Assembly (NCBI GenBank): GCA_028874905.1
Contig: JAPPGZ010000092.1
Location: 75,300-139,299, forward strand
Source of the DNA: Gemmatimonadota bacterium
GTDB taxonomy: Bacteria; Gemmatimonadota; Gemmatimonadetes; Longimicrobiales; Gaopeijiaceae
Direction of reading: 5' to 3'
DNA: 64,000 nucleotides
The notes under the pieces are model-generated. The model had not been told where the DNA came from. It did no database searches and worked only from the letters and a program-made list of their open reading frames with translations. A program made the translations under genes and the position numbers. This document shows positions 41,907-50,569 of this stretch, piece after piece. Positions within the stretch are counted from its first letter, which is position 1. Every line of letters starts with the position of its first letter.

Positions 41907-42346
41907 CGCCCGGCCACCGTTTCCACCAACCGCCCCACGCAGATCGTCCACCCCTCCTGGTGACCGTCCCGGTCGTCCGGCGTCGGGAACCCGTCATGCG
42001 TCAGCCGGATCTCGGTCCCGTCCTCGACGGGCACAAAGTCCACCGTCACCACCGTCTCGGCGTTCATCGCGTGCGCCTCCTCCCTCCAGCCCCAGGTGTA
42101 TACCAGCCGTCGAGGCGCGTCGACCTCACGATAGGTGCCGTATGCAGTGAACGGCCCGCCCTCCACGTGCATGCGAATGGAGTAGTGCCCACCCGCCCGC
42201 AGGTCGATCTCCACGTCCACGCGCGCGCCCGGGTCGGGGCACGTCCAGAGCTTCACCTGCTCCGGGTTGGTCCACGCCTCGAAGACCCGTTCGGGACTCG
42301 CGGCCACCGTGCGAACGATGTGCAGCGCTCTTGTCGTCTCGGTCAT
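41903..42346 (-). CDS. SRPBCC/AHSA1-family protein
   Basis: A protein of 147 residues with the START-like helix-grip fold: IVRTVAASPERVFEAWTNPEQVKLW at the start and GFPTPDDRDGHQEGW near the end, typical of the AHSA1 group. Such proteins bind hydrophobic ligands, and bacterial members are often paired with an ArsR-type regulator, as here (four bases apart). The ligand is unknown. Confidence 0.88.
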   Translation of the reverse strand: MTETTRALHIVRTVAASPERVFEAWTNPEQVKLWTCPDPGARVDVEIDLRAGGHYSIRMHVEGGPFTAYGTYREVDAPRRLVYTWGWREEAHAMNAETVVTVDFVPVEDGTEIRLTHDGFPTPDDRDGHQEGWTICVGRLVETVAGR

Positions 42347-42350
42347 CGGG

Positions 42351-42683
42351 TCACTCCGCGTCCTTCAGGTAGCGCGTCAGCGCGTCCATCTGCGCGGACC
42401 AGTACCGCTCGTGGGTCTCCAGCCAGTCCTTTGCCTCGGCGACCGCCGCGGGTTCGAAACGGCACCGCCGCGAACGCCCCTCCTTCTTCCGGCTGATCAG
42501 CCCGGCGCCCTCAAGGATCTTCACGTGTCGGGAAACCGCGACGAGCGACATGTCGAAGGGCTCGGCCAGCGCGGTGACCGACGCGATCTCGCCCCGGGCC
42601 AGGCGGCCGAGAATGGCGCGCCGGGCCGGGTGGGCCAGGGCGGCGAAGGTGCGGTCGAGGGTGTCTTCCTGGACGGCAGGCAT
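42351..42683 (-). CDS. ArsR-family transcriptional regulator
   Basis: A winged-helix repressor of 110 residues. The recognition helix lies in FDMSLVAVSRHVKILEGAGLI (about 43-63), preceded by the family start LAHPARRAILGRL. The classic metal-binding cysteine motif (ELCVCDL) is absent, so the signal is not arsenite-like metal; this fits the SRPBCC-associated subgroup. CCGGAG lies six bases before the ATG. It heads a three-gene operon and has a palindrome about 55 bases upstream that is also found before the peptide transporter gene. Confidence 0.88.
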   Translation of the reverse strand: MPAVQEDTLDRTFAALAHPARRAILGRLARGEIASVTALAEPFDMSLVAVSRHVKILEGAGLISRKKEGRSRRCRFEPAAVAEAKDWLETHERYWSAQMDALTRYLKDAE

Positions 42684-42732
42684 GGTGATCTCCGGTCGAA
42701 CTGGGGTCTGTCGGCGGGTCGGGCAAGGCGAC

Positions 42733-42760
42733 GAATGCTAAACATAATGGTTTAGTATAG
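42733..42760 (-). promoter_or_regulatory. Operator-like palindrome and -10 box of the arsR operon
   Basis: CTAAAC (42738-42743) and GTTTAG (42750-42755) form a perfect 6+6 inverted repeat with a six-base centre. On the minus strand TATACT (42759-42754) is a near-consensus -10 box that overlaps it. The 28-base region matches 22 positions of 6253-6280 before the POT transporter gene. Autoregulation by the ArsR protein is the simplest reading. Confidence 0.6.
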
Positions 42761-42922
42761 ATGGTGCCACGGCGTTGGTATGGGTTGCCGTATTGCCACG
42801 GAGAAGATTGGCTGTGTATCACTGGATGCGGCCGCAGGCGTGTGGCGCAAGGCGGCTCGCCTCCACCGGCCGGCCGGGGTCGCGGCTGGTGTGGAAGAGT
42901 GCGAGGCGCGGATGGGGAGGCG

Positions 42923-45900
42923 TTAACCCACCCTCCGCCCCGGCGTCCAAGGCGCGCCCGCTGCCTCCATGTCGGCCTCCAGTTCGGCCAGCGTCTCCTC
43001 CAGCAGGGTCCTGAGCGCGATCGACACCCTCTGGAAGCCGCCCCGCGCAATCTCGAGGCTTTCCCGCTGCGTTTGCGTGGGCAGCTGGCGCGTACCCCAG
43101 TGCCCCCCGGCGACCTGGCCGATGCGGCCCAGGATCGCGGGCGCGCTCGGCTCGTTGAGGGCGCCGCGGGCGGGGTCGCCCTGCAGCCGCACCGCGATGC
43201 CGGCGAGCCGGGTCTCGATTGCTTCCAGGCGCGTGTACAGGTCGTTGGCGGCGTTGGGGGTCTCGTCCAGGGCCGCCCGCATGTGGCGGATCCGGTCGCG
43301 CGCGCGGCCGATCTCGGCGGCGGCGCCCCGGGCGCGGCGCTGCAGGTCGGCGGTCTCCTCCGCGAAGGCCATCGCAGCCGCAAAGTCCGTCGTCGCGTCG
43401 ATGTTGGGCACCGGCTTCACGGTGAACGGCTGCGGCTCGCCGACCCGCTCGACACCGGTCTCGGTGATCAGCGCCATCTCGACCGTGTAGTTGCCCGGCG
43501 GCGCCAGGGGGCCGCGTGGTGTGCCCGCCCACGGGGGCGTGAAGCCTGGTGTCGTGAGGTTGACGGGGTCGGGGGCGGGGCGGCGCAGATCCCACGTGAC
43601 GCGGTGGAGGCCCTCGGTCGCGGGGCCCATGACGCGCCGGACGGCGTCGCCGGCGGCGTCCCGTACAACCATTGCCACGCGCGGCCCGCTCTCCAGCGCT
43701 TCGTCTCGCAGGGCGTCGTAGCCGGGGAACGTGATGTCCTCGCCACGTGCCACCGCCGCCCGTTCCGCCTCGCGGCGCTCAGTGCGCATTGTCTCGGGCG
43801 TCTCCGCCAGCCAATAGGTGAACGTGGCGCCGAAGTCGGGGTTGGGCGTCACGAACGAGGTCGTGCCCAGGGTCGGCTGGCCCGGGGCCTGTAGCGGGGC
43901 GTTGGGGACGTACCACCATGCGTCCCGCACGGGGAACAGAACGGCTCCCGCCGCAAGCGCACCGTCGGCCATATCCCTCAGGGGCGCGTAGTCGTCGAGA
44001 ACGTAGAAGCCACGGCCGAAGGTTGCTCCCACCAGATCATTGTCGCGGCGCTGGATCTCCAGGTCTCGGAACGAGATCGTGGGTGCGCCCGCGCCCAGCA
44101 GGACCCAGTTGGCACCGCCGTTGGGCGTGAAATAGATGCCGTTCTCGGCGCCAAGGAATAGCAGATCGGGACGCACGTGGTCCTGCTCGACCGACCAGAT
44201 GATGACGCCGTCGGGCAGGTCGCCGGCGATCGAGCGCCAGGTGCGGCCGGCGTCGTTGGTCTCGAAGAGGTAGGGGGTGTAGTCGCCCTCCTTGTGGTTG
44301 TCCGGCGCAACGAAAAATGATGCGCGGTCGTGCTGGGACGCCTTGACGTCGTTCATGAAGGCGCGCTCCGGGAGGCCCGGCAGCGGGGCGGCCTGGCGCC
44401 AGTTCGCGCCTCCGTCCTCCGTCACCTGAACCAGCCCGTCGTCGGTGCCGGCGACAATGACGCCCTCGTCGAGCGGCGATTCCGAAATGGCCGAAATCGT
44501 TGAGTACCATGACATTGCGGTGTTGCCCCAGAGCGCGTTCACACTGCGGACACGTCCGGCCACCGGCAACTCGTAGCGGTTGTCGTCGCGGGTCAGGTCG
44601 CCGCTCACGGCCGTCCAGGAGTTGCCGCGGTCGTCGCTCCGCCACACGCGCTGGGACGCGTAGTAGATCCGGCCTTCCGCGTGGGGGCTCGCAACAACGG
44701 GGCTGTCCCAGTTCCAGCGCTCGGGCGGGTCGCCGGGGGCCGGCAGCGGGCGGATGTTGATGAGCTCGTGGTTGTGCAGGTTGACCCGCTGGAGGTTGCC
44801 TTGCTGGGACTGGATATAGGCAATGGCTGGATCGGTCGGGTCGAAGGCGAGCGCGTACCCGTCGGCGCCCAGCGGGGCGTACCAGTCGCGGTTGCGGACG
44901 CCCTCCATGTTCATCGTTCGCGAGGGCCCGTGGAGCGTTCCCAGGTCCTGCGCTCCGCCGAGGATGTTGTAGAAGGGCTCCGAGTTGTCTAGCGCGAGCT
45001 TGTAGAACTGCGAGATCGGCATGTTGGGGAAGTGCCGCCAGGTCGTGCCCTCGTCGAAGGTCTCGTAAAGGCCCGCGTCGGTGCCGGCGAGCATGTGTCT
45101 GCCGTTGGCGGGGTCGATCCACAGCGCGTGGTTGTCGCTGTGCTTCTCGCGGCCGGTCCCCAACTCGGTGAACGTGGCGCCGCCGTCGCGGGTGACGTGG
45201 ATGAAGACGTCCATCTGGTAGACGAGGTCGGGGTCGTGGGGCGACGCCTCGATCTCCTGGTAGTAGTGCGGCCCCGTGCCGCCCGAGATGTAGGAATTGC
45301 GGCGCTCCCAGCTTTCGCCCCGGTCGGTGGAGCGGTAGAAGCCGCGGTCGTTGGGTCCGCCCTCGATGGTGGCGTAGACGATGTTGCGGTCGGCGCCGGA
45401 GACGTCGATGCCGATCTTGCCCATGTCGCCATTGGGCAGGCCCGCTGTGACCTCACGCCATGTGCGACCGCCGTCGGTGGACTTGTGAATGCCCGAGCCC
45501 GGGCCACCCGCCAGCAGCGACCAGACGGTACGGCGGCGCTCGTAGGTGGCCGCGTACATGATGTCGGGGTCTACGGGATCGAACTCGACGTCGGTCACGC
45601 CGGTGTTCTCGTCGACGGTCAGCACGGCGTCCCAGGTCTCGCCGCCGTCCCCGGTCCGGTAGAGGCCGCGCTCGCCCCCCGCCGACCATAGCGGACCCTC
45701 GGCCGCCACGAACACGGTGTTGCCATCCCGCGGATCGACCAGGATCCTGCCGATGTGCTCGGACGCGGCCAGCCCCGCCTGCTCCCAGGTGCGTCCGCCG
45801 TCGCGGCTCCGGTAGACGCCGTCGCCCCAGGCCACGTGCCGCCCGCTGACATTTTCGCCGGTGCCGGCCCAGACAATGTCCGGATCGGACGGATCGATGG

Positions 45901-46252
45901 CCACGGCCCCGATCGAGTACGACGGCTGGTCGTCGAAGACGGGCGTCCACGTGACGCCTGAATTCGTGGTCTTCCAGACGCCGCCGGAGCCGACCGCGAT
46001 GTACCAGGTCGTGGGGTCGCCGGGGTGTACCGCGATGTCCGCGATGCGCCCGCCCATCAGCGCCGGGCCGATTCCGCGAAGCGGGAGCCCTCGGGTGGCC
46101 TGGGTGATGAGGGCGATGTCGGGCTGCGTCGCTTGGGCGGTCGCGCCCTGCGGGGTGGCGGCGAGCGCCGCAAGCGCGGCGGCGGGGATGACGGTGGCGA
46201 GGGTCGCGCGGGTGAGGTGGTCGAACATGGGTCGCGTCGTGGTGCGGGACAT
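42923..46252 (-). CDS. Large exported sortilin/VPS10-like BNR-repeat propeller protein, copy 1
   Basis: A protein of 1109 residues from the ATG at 46252, which gives an Arg-containing n-region, hydrophobic core and Ala-Gln cleavage near 43. Many Asp-box/BNR repeats of the form S-x-D-x-G-x-x-W appear (RSRDGGRTWEQ, KSTDGGRTWRE, RSTDRGESWER, ETNDAGRTWRS), building two propellers as in the sortilin-like group of the glycosyl-hydrolase-type family. The last 250 residues form a beta domain and a coiled-coil-like tail (near 990-1090). The role is probably extracellular binding or peptide or glycan handling; no active site is visible. A paralogue lies at 50570. Confidence 0.82.
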   Translation of the reverse strand: MSRTTTRPMFDHLTRATLATVIPAAALAALAATPQGATAQATQPDIALITQATRGLPLRGIGPALMGGRIADIAVHPGDPTTWYIAVGSGGVWKTTNSGVTWTPVFDDQPSYSIGAVAIDPSDPDIVWAGTGENVSGRHVAWGDGVYRSRDGGRTWEQAGLAASEHIGRILVDPRDGNTVFVAAEGPLWSAGGERGLYRTGDGGETWDAVLTVDENTGVTDVEFDPVDPDIMYAATYERRRTVWSLLAGGPGSGIHKSTDGGRTWREVTAGLPNGDMGKIGIDVSGADRNIVYATIEGGPNDRGFYRSTDRGESWERRNSYISGGTGPHYYQEIEASPHDPDLVYQMDVFIHVTRDGGATFTELGTGREKHSDNHALWIDPANGRHMLAGTDAGLYETFDEGTTWRHFPNMPISQFYKLALDNSEPFYNILGGAQDLGTLHGPSRTMNMEGVRNRDWYAPLGADGYALAFDPTDPAIAYIQSQQGNLQRVNLHNHELINIRPLPAPGDPPERWNWDSPVVASPHAEGRIYYASQRVWRSDDRGNSWTAVSGDLTRDDNRYELPVAGRVRSVNALWGNTAMSWYSTISAISESPLDEGVIVAGTDDGLVQVTEDGGANWRQAAPLPGLPERAFMNDVKASQHDRASFFVAPDNHKEGDYTPYLFETNDAGRTWRSIAGDLPDGVIIWSVEQDHVRPDLLFLGAENGIYFTPNGGANWVLLGAGAPTISFRDLEIQRRDNDLVGATFGRGFYVLDDYAPLRDMADGALAAGAVLFPVRDAWWYVPNAPLQAPGQPTLGTTSFVTPNPDFGATFTYWLAETPETMRTERREAERAAVARGEDITFPGYDALRDEALESGPRVAMVVRDAAGDAVRRVMGPATEGLHRVTWDLRRPAPDPVNLTTPGFTPPWAGTPRGPLAPPGNYTVEMALITETGVERVGEPQPFTVKPVPNIDATTDFAAAMAFAEETADLQRRARGAAAEIGRARDRIRHMRAALDETPNAANDLYTRLEAIETRLAGIAVRLQGDPARGALNEPSAPAILGRIGQVAGGHWGTRQLPTQTQRESLEIARGGFQRVSIALRTLLEETLAELEADMEAAGAPWTPGRRVG

Positions 46253-46257
46253 GGGTG

Positions 46258-46279
46258 CCGCCTGCTGTCCGGCAGGCGG
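46258..46279 (-). promoter_or_regulatory. Perfect 8-base hairpin covering the ribosome site of the large propeller gene
   Basis: CCGCCTGC (46258-46265) and GCAGGCGG (46272-46279) pair with a six-base loop. On the minus strand the 3' arm contains AGGCGG, the likely Shine-Dalgarno, five bases before the ATG at 46252. Folding would hide it. Confidence 0.45.
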
Positions 46280-46311
46280 AAGGAAGGGTGCTGCTGGACG
46301 GCGCGGGCGGA

Positions 46312-46341
46312 TTGCCGCGCGGCCCGGCGTCATTCTAGGTT
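46312..46341 (+). promoter_or_regulatory. Promoter of the DUF3667 gene, leaderless type
   Basis: TTGCCG (46312-46317), 18 bases, TAGGTT (46336-46341), then six bases to the ATG at 46348. No ribosome site is present. Same spacing as at 4437-4472. Confidence 0.5.
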
Positions 46342-46347
46342 GCGCCC

Positions 46348-47607
46348 ATGACCGACGCCAGCAACGAGTCCACCGCCGAAGCCACGTACGAAGCCACGTC
46401 CGGCGCCAGCGCCGATAGTGCCCTGTGCGAGAACTGCGGACGCCCGCGCGCAGAGCGCTTCTGCTCGCAGTGCGGCCAGAACGACCGCACCTACTCGCGA
46501 TCCCTCTTCCCGGTGCTGGGCGAGCTGGTGCGCGAGTCCTTCGAGTTCGACGGCCGCCTCGCGCAGACGCTCAAGCTCCTGCTCTTCAAGCCTGGCAGCC
46601 TGTCGACCGAGTTTTCCCGCAACCGGCGCGCGCGATACATGACGCCGGTCCGGCTCTACCTCTTCACCAGCGTGATCTTCTTCCTCACGATGTCGCTGGT
46701 GATGTCGCGGGTTCCCAACCTGCTCGAGGAGGAGCCGGACCAGGATCCATCTTCAAGCTTCGCCGAGATCCCGGGGGAGGTGATGGATTCCCTTCAGGTC
46801 GCGATGGATTCCCTGCAGGCCATGGTGCCCGGAATTCAGCTGCAGATCGACGGCGACGACGTTTCGGGGTCGATGGAGATCGGCGAGTCCGGGATTGCAG
46901 CGCTCAGGGCGAACCTGGAGCCTTCCCAGCACGGCAAGCTCGACGATCTGCTCAATCGCGAGTCGGAGTGGGTCACGCAGACCGCCCTCGCCCTCCTGGC
47001 TGCGGTATTCGATTCCGAAGCTCAGGCGTCGTCGGTGGGCGGACGGCAAGCGGATCCGGGGCCGGCGGAGGACATTGCGCCGGCCGCCGACAGCGCGGCG
47101 CAGACGGCCGGGACGGTCGCCGGCGAACCGCCCCCTGGCGCTGCAGTCGTACTGCCGGGTTTCCGCGGCTTCCTGGCGAGGATGATGCTGAACAGCATGG
47201 TCGACCTGCTGCACGACCGCGACGCGTTCTTCGAACGTATCATCGGCAACCTGTCGATTGCCATGTTCTTCCTGTTGCCCGTCTACGCGTTGATCCTCGC
47301 CGTGTTCTATTGGCGCAAGAAGCGGTACTACATCGAGCACCTCATCTTCGGCATGCATGTCCACTCGTTTCTGTTCATCATCTTCACCCTGATGCTGATC
47401 GCGTCGATCACACCCATGGGCGCGGCCGGGCAGGGGTGGGCCCAGGGAATCCTCGGACTGACGGTCGTGGCCTACCCGATCATCGCCCTGCGCCGCTTCT
47501 ACGGGAACGGCTGGTTCGTCACCCTGGTCAAGGCGTTCGTGCTGAGTATCCTGTACTTCACGATCGTAAGTCCCCTGACCACGATCGTCCTGTTCCTGAC
47601 CGCCTGA
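46348..47607 (+). CDS. DUF3667-family zinc-ribbon membrane protein
   Basis: A protein of 419 residues. An N-terminal zinc ribbon (CENCGRPRAERFCSQCGQ, about 27-44) is followed by the DUF3667 stretch with RARYMTPVRLYLFTSVIFFL (about 94-113), a long polar acidic insert (about 130-280) that may face the periplasm, and three or four C-terminal membrane helices (about 307-327, 342-365 and 371-419). The family function is unknown. It is followed after three bases by the amidase gene. Confidence 0.82.
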   Translation: MTDASNESTAEATYEATSGASADSALCENCGRPRAERFCSQCGQNDRTYSRSLFPVLGELVRESFEFDGRLAQTLKLLLFKPGSLSTEFSRNRRARYMTPVRLYLFTSVIFFLTMSLVMSRVPNLLEEEPDQDPSSSFAEIPGEVMDSLQVAMDSLQAMVPGIQLQIDGDDVSGSMEIGESGIAALRANLEPSQHGKLDDLLNRESEWVTQTALALLAAVFDSEAQASSVGGRQADPGPAEDIAPAADSAAQTAGTVAGEPPPGAAVVLPGFRGFLARMMLNSMVDLLHDRDAFFERIIGNLSIAMFFLLPVYALILAVFYWRKKRYYIEHLIFGMHVHSFLFIIFTLMLIASITPMGAAGQGWAQGILGLTVVAYPIIALRRFYGNGWFVTLVKAFVLSILYFTIVSPLTTIVLFLTA

Positions 47608-47610
47608 CCC

Positions 47611-49485
47611 ATGCTTCTCCGCCCTGCCCTCGTCGCCCTCCTCGCGATGGCTTCCGCGTGCGGACCCCAGAGGTCGGCCACCGACACCGGCTTCGAGGTC
47701 GCCGAGGCCACGATTTTCGAGTTGCAGGACGCGATGGCCGCGCGCCAGGTCACCTCGGTGCAGCTGGTCGATTCCTACCTGACCCGCATCGCCGCCTATG
47801 ACCGGGCGGGTTCGGCGCTCAACACGATCATCCGTCTGAATCCGCTCGCGCTGGAGCAAGCCGCGGCGCTGGATGCGGAGCGGGCGGCGGGAACGGTGCG
47901 GGGCCCGATGCACGGCATCCCGGTCCTCATGAAAGACAACTACGACATGGACTGGATGCCGACGACGGGATCAAGTCTGGCGCTCGCGGGTCTCCGTCCG
48001 GTCGACAACGCGTTTCAGGTGAAACGTCTTCTCGATGCCGGCGCCGTGATCCTGGGCAAGACGAACCTGCACGAACTCGCGGCGGGGATCACCACGATCA
48101 GCTCGCTGGGCGGGCAGACGCGGAACCCGTACGATCCGGCTCGGAACCCCGGCGGCAGTTCGGGCGGCACCGGCGCGGCCGTCGCCGCCAGCTTCGCGGC
48201 CGTGGCGTGGGGCAGCGACACCTGCGGTTCGATCCGGATCCCCGCCTCCGTGCACAACCTCTTCGGGCTGAGGCCGACCAAGGGGCTGTCGAGCATCGAC
48301 GGGATTCTGCCACTGTCTCATTCGCAGGACACAGGCGGACCGCTGGCGCGCACGGTGACCGATCTGGCCATTGCGCTGGATGCCACGGTGGGACGCGATC
48401 CCGCCGACCCTGCAACCGCCATTCTCGAGGGGCACGACACGCCGAACTTCCAGGCCGCGCTCGACCCGACCGCCCTCGATGAAGCCCGGATCGGGGTGCT
48501 GGAGACATGGGTGCCGGAGGAGGGAAGCGCGGGCAGCGTGACGCAGGTGATTCGCGATGCCCTCGCGGAGATGGAGGCCCTCGGCGCGACGGTCCTGGAT
48601 GTCGAAATCCCCGAAATGGACGACCTGCTCTCCAACACCGGCCTGATCGATTTCGATTTCAAGTTCGACCTGATGAACTACCTGGCCGGCGTTCCCGACG
48701 CACCCGTCGCGTCGCTGGAAGAGATCCTCGAAGCCGGCCTCCATCACGAGGCGCTGGACGGCAGCTTCCGCCGCCGCAACGAACGCGCCGCCCGCGACAC
48801 CCCCGAGCTCGACGAGACCCTGGAGCGCCGCCGCGTCCTCACGGCGGCGGTCGTCGACCTCCTCACCCGGCACGATCTCGACGCGCTGGCCTACCCGACC
48901 ATGCGGCAGGAGACCGCCCTCATCGGCGCGGCACCTACCGGCGCGACCTGCTTCCTGAGCGCGCACACCGGCCTCCCTGCGCTCACCATCCCGGCCGGCT
49001 TCACCGAGCGCGGCCTCCCGGTCGGCCTGGAACTGCTGGGCCGCTCGCTCGACGACGCCCGCCTGGTCGCGTTCGCGTTCGCCTACGAGGCCGCGCGTCC
49101 CAAACGGCGCGCTCCGCTGCGCACCCCGCCCCTGGTCAACGGCGCCGCACCGCCCCCCGTGCAAATCACCACCGATCCCCCCAGCGGCAACGGAGTCGAC
49201 GCCGTCATGGGCGTGGACCTCCCCACCGGCACCCTCTCATACCGCATCACCATCTCCGGCACCGACCCCACCGACGTCTACGGCACCGTTCTTCGCCGCA
49301 CCTCCGGCGAGGACGGCCCGGTCGTCGTGCTGCGGATCGGCGGTCCTGAAGAAGCGGACATGAACGGCACGATGGCGCTGTCCCCCCGACTCCTGCACGA
49401 CATCATGAACGGCGACCTCGAGCTGCTGGTCCACACCAGCCGCGGCTCCGACCACCGCAGCCTTGCGCCTCGGACCAGGCCCTGA
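47611..49485 (+). CDS. Amidase lipoprotein with C-terminal CHRD-like domain
   Basis: A protein of 624 residues. A lipobox (MASAC, Cys17) marks an exported lipoprotein. The amidase-signature domain (about 30-515) has the complete Ser-cisSer-Lys triad: Lys108 in LMKDN, the Gly/Ser-rich GGSSGGTG at 181-188 and the nucleophile Ser207 in GSDTCGSIRIP. It hydrolyses an amide outside the cytoplasm. Residues about 530-620 resemble a CHRD domain (GTLSYRITISG, LLHDIMNGDLELLVHTS), though the usual histidines are few. The base use of the second half (strongly C-ending codons from about 48780) differs from upstream, consistent with a recently joined or locally biased segment. Confidence 0.82.
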   Translation: MLLRPALVALLAMASACGPQRSATDTGFEVAEATIFELQDAMAARQVTSVQLVDSYLTRIAAYDRAGSALNTIIRLNPLALEQAAALDAERAAGTVRGPMHGIPVLMKDNYDMDWMPTTGSSLALAGLRPVDNAFQVKRLLDAGAVILGKTNLHELAAGITTISSLGGQTRNPYDPARNPGGSSGGTGAAVAASFAAVAWGSDTCGSIRIPASVHNLFGLRPTKGLSSIDGILPLSHSQDTGGPLARTVTDLAIALDATVGRDPADPATAILEGHDTPNFQAALDPTALDEARIGVLETWVPEEGSAGSVTQVIRDALAEMEALGATVLDVEIPEMDDLLSNTGLIDFDFKFDLMNYLAGVPDAPVASLEEILEAGLHHEALDGSFRRRNERAARDTPELDETLERRRVLTAAVVDLLTRHDLDALAYPTMRQETALIGAAPTGATCFLSAHTGLPALTIPAGFTERGLPVGLELLGRSLDDARLVAFAFAYEAARPKRRAPLRTPPLVNGAAPPPVQITTDPPSGNGVDAVMGVDLPTGTLSYRITISGTDPTDVYGTVLRRTSGEDGPVVVLRIGGPEEADMNGTMALSPRLLHDIMNGDLELLVHTSRGSDHRSLAPRTRP

Positions 49486-49512
49486 CAGTTGCGCATTCGG
49501 ACCTTCCCACAG

Positions 49513-50478
49513 TTACGCCTCCGGACCCTCCCCGAGGAAGCCCCTGAAGGGGTTCGGAAGCGGTTTTGGGCTCGAAAAACCCCCACCGGTCTCGATGTCG
49601 ACAGAGATCGAGCCGATCAGGTCCCGGATAGCCTTCTCCCCACGGCGCAACGCGTAACGATAAATCCCGCGCCAGCCCAGCATCGCTAGCCCTCCGACCG
49701 CTGCCGCACCGGCCAGGAACCCCGCCACCGCCGTACCGGCCGCGAAACCTCCGATACCCAGGGCAGCCCCCGCCGCCCCGCCCGCGAAGCCGCCAACAAC
49801 CCCACTCAACGACGCGACCACCCCCGAAATCCCACCCCCGACCCACAGGTTGAGCTTGTGGCTGTGAATCAGGCTCCCTTGCACAGTCAACTCGGTCGCG
49901 GGCGGTTCGGTGTCCAGGCGCCGGAGGCTGAAGTGCAGCTGCTTGAGGTTGGCCCAGGCCATCTCGTAAGGGAACGACTGGTCCGCCGCGGTTGCCGTGT
50001 ACGAGTAGGCAGGAACGTTGAACGCCAGCACGCCTCCGTCGAGGGGATCGGCTCCATAGTGATCGACAAGACTGAGGCGAAACGGGCGCGCCGGGAGGAT
50101 CCTTTGCATGGCGGCGTAGACCTCCTCCGCCGGTGCGTGGATCACCCGGGAAACCTCCAGCTTGAGCGGCGGCTCGCCCAGGAAACGCGCTGCCATCGCC
50201 GACGGCCGGGCCTGGTCTCCTTCGGCCAGCGCCCGGCTGTGAGATTCCGCTAGCGCGTGATCCACGAACTCGGGCGAGATCCCGGCTTCTTCCGCGGCGG
50301 CCCGCACATCCGCGAGGCGGTATCCTTCGACCTCGCCCACGTCGGCGGGCCGCCCCCGCGGAGCCAGCTGTCTCGAACGCTCTTCGAGGCGACGAGCGGC
50401 CTCGGCTTGCAACTCGGCCGCGCGGCGCCAGAGTACGCGTGCCTTCTCCTCGGAGATGCGGGTTTCGTCCTCGCTCAT
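49513..50478 (-). CDS. Protein with helical, SRPBCC-like and glycine-zipper segments, function unknown
   Basis: A protein of 321 residues from the ATG at 50478. Residues 1-45 are a charged helix; 45-80 look like a DUF1707-type or short helical module (ADVGEVEGYRLADVRAAAEEAGI); 95-215 may be a SRPBCC-like beta domain; 215-275 are Gly/Ala-rich with GGFAGGAAGAALGIGGFAAG repeats, a likely membrane-inserting glycine zipper. No family is recognised. It is divergent from the second sortilin-like gene, 91 bases away. Confidence 0.55.
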   Translation of the reverse strand: MSEDETRISEEKARVLWRRAAELQAEAARRLEERSRQLAPRGRPADVGEVEGYRLADVRAAAEEAGISPEFVDHALAESHSRALAEGDQARPSAMAARFLGEPPLKLEVSRVIHAPAEEVYAAMQRILPARPFRLSLVDHYGADPLDGGVLAFNVPAYSYTATAADQSFPYEMAWANLKQLHFSLRRLDTEPPATELTVQGSLIHSHKLNLWVGGGISGVVASLSGVVGGFAGGAAGAALGIGGFAAGTAVAGFLAGAAAVGGLAMLGWRGIYRYALRRGEKAIRDLIGSISVDIETGGGFSSPKPLPNPFRGFLGEGPEA

Positions 50479-50569
50479 GGCATCCAAGTTGCCCCGACGA
50501 CTCGTCGCGCGCCACGTTGCACCCCGAGCGCCCGCGAGTAACTCACCGCCCCAGCCGGAGAATCCACCA

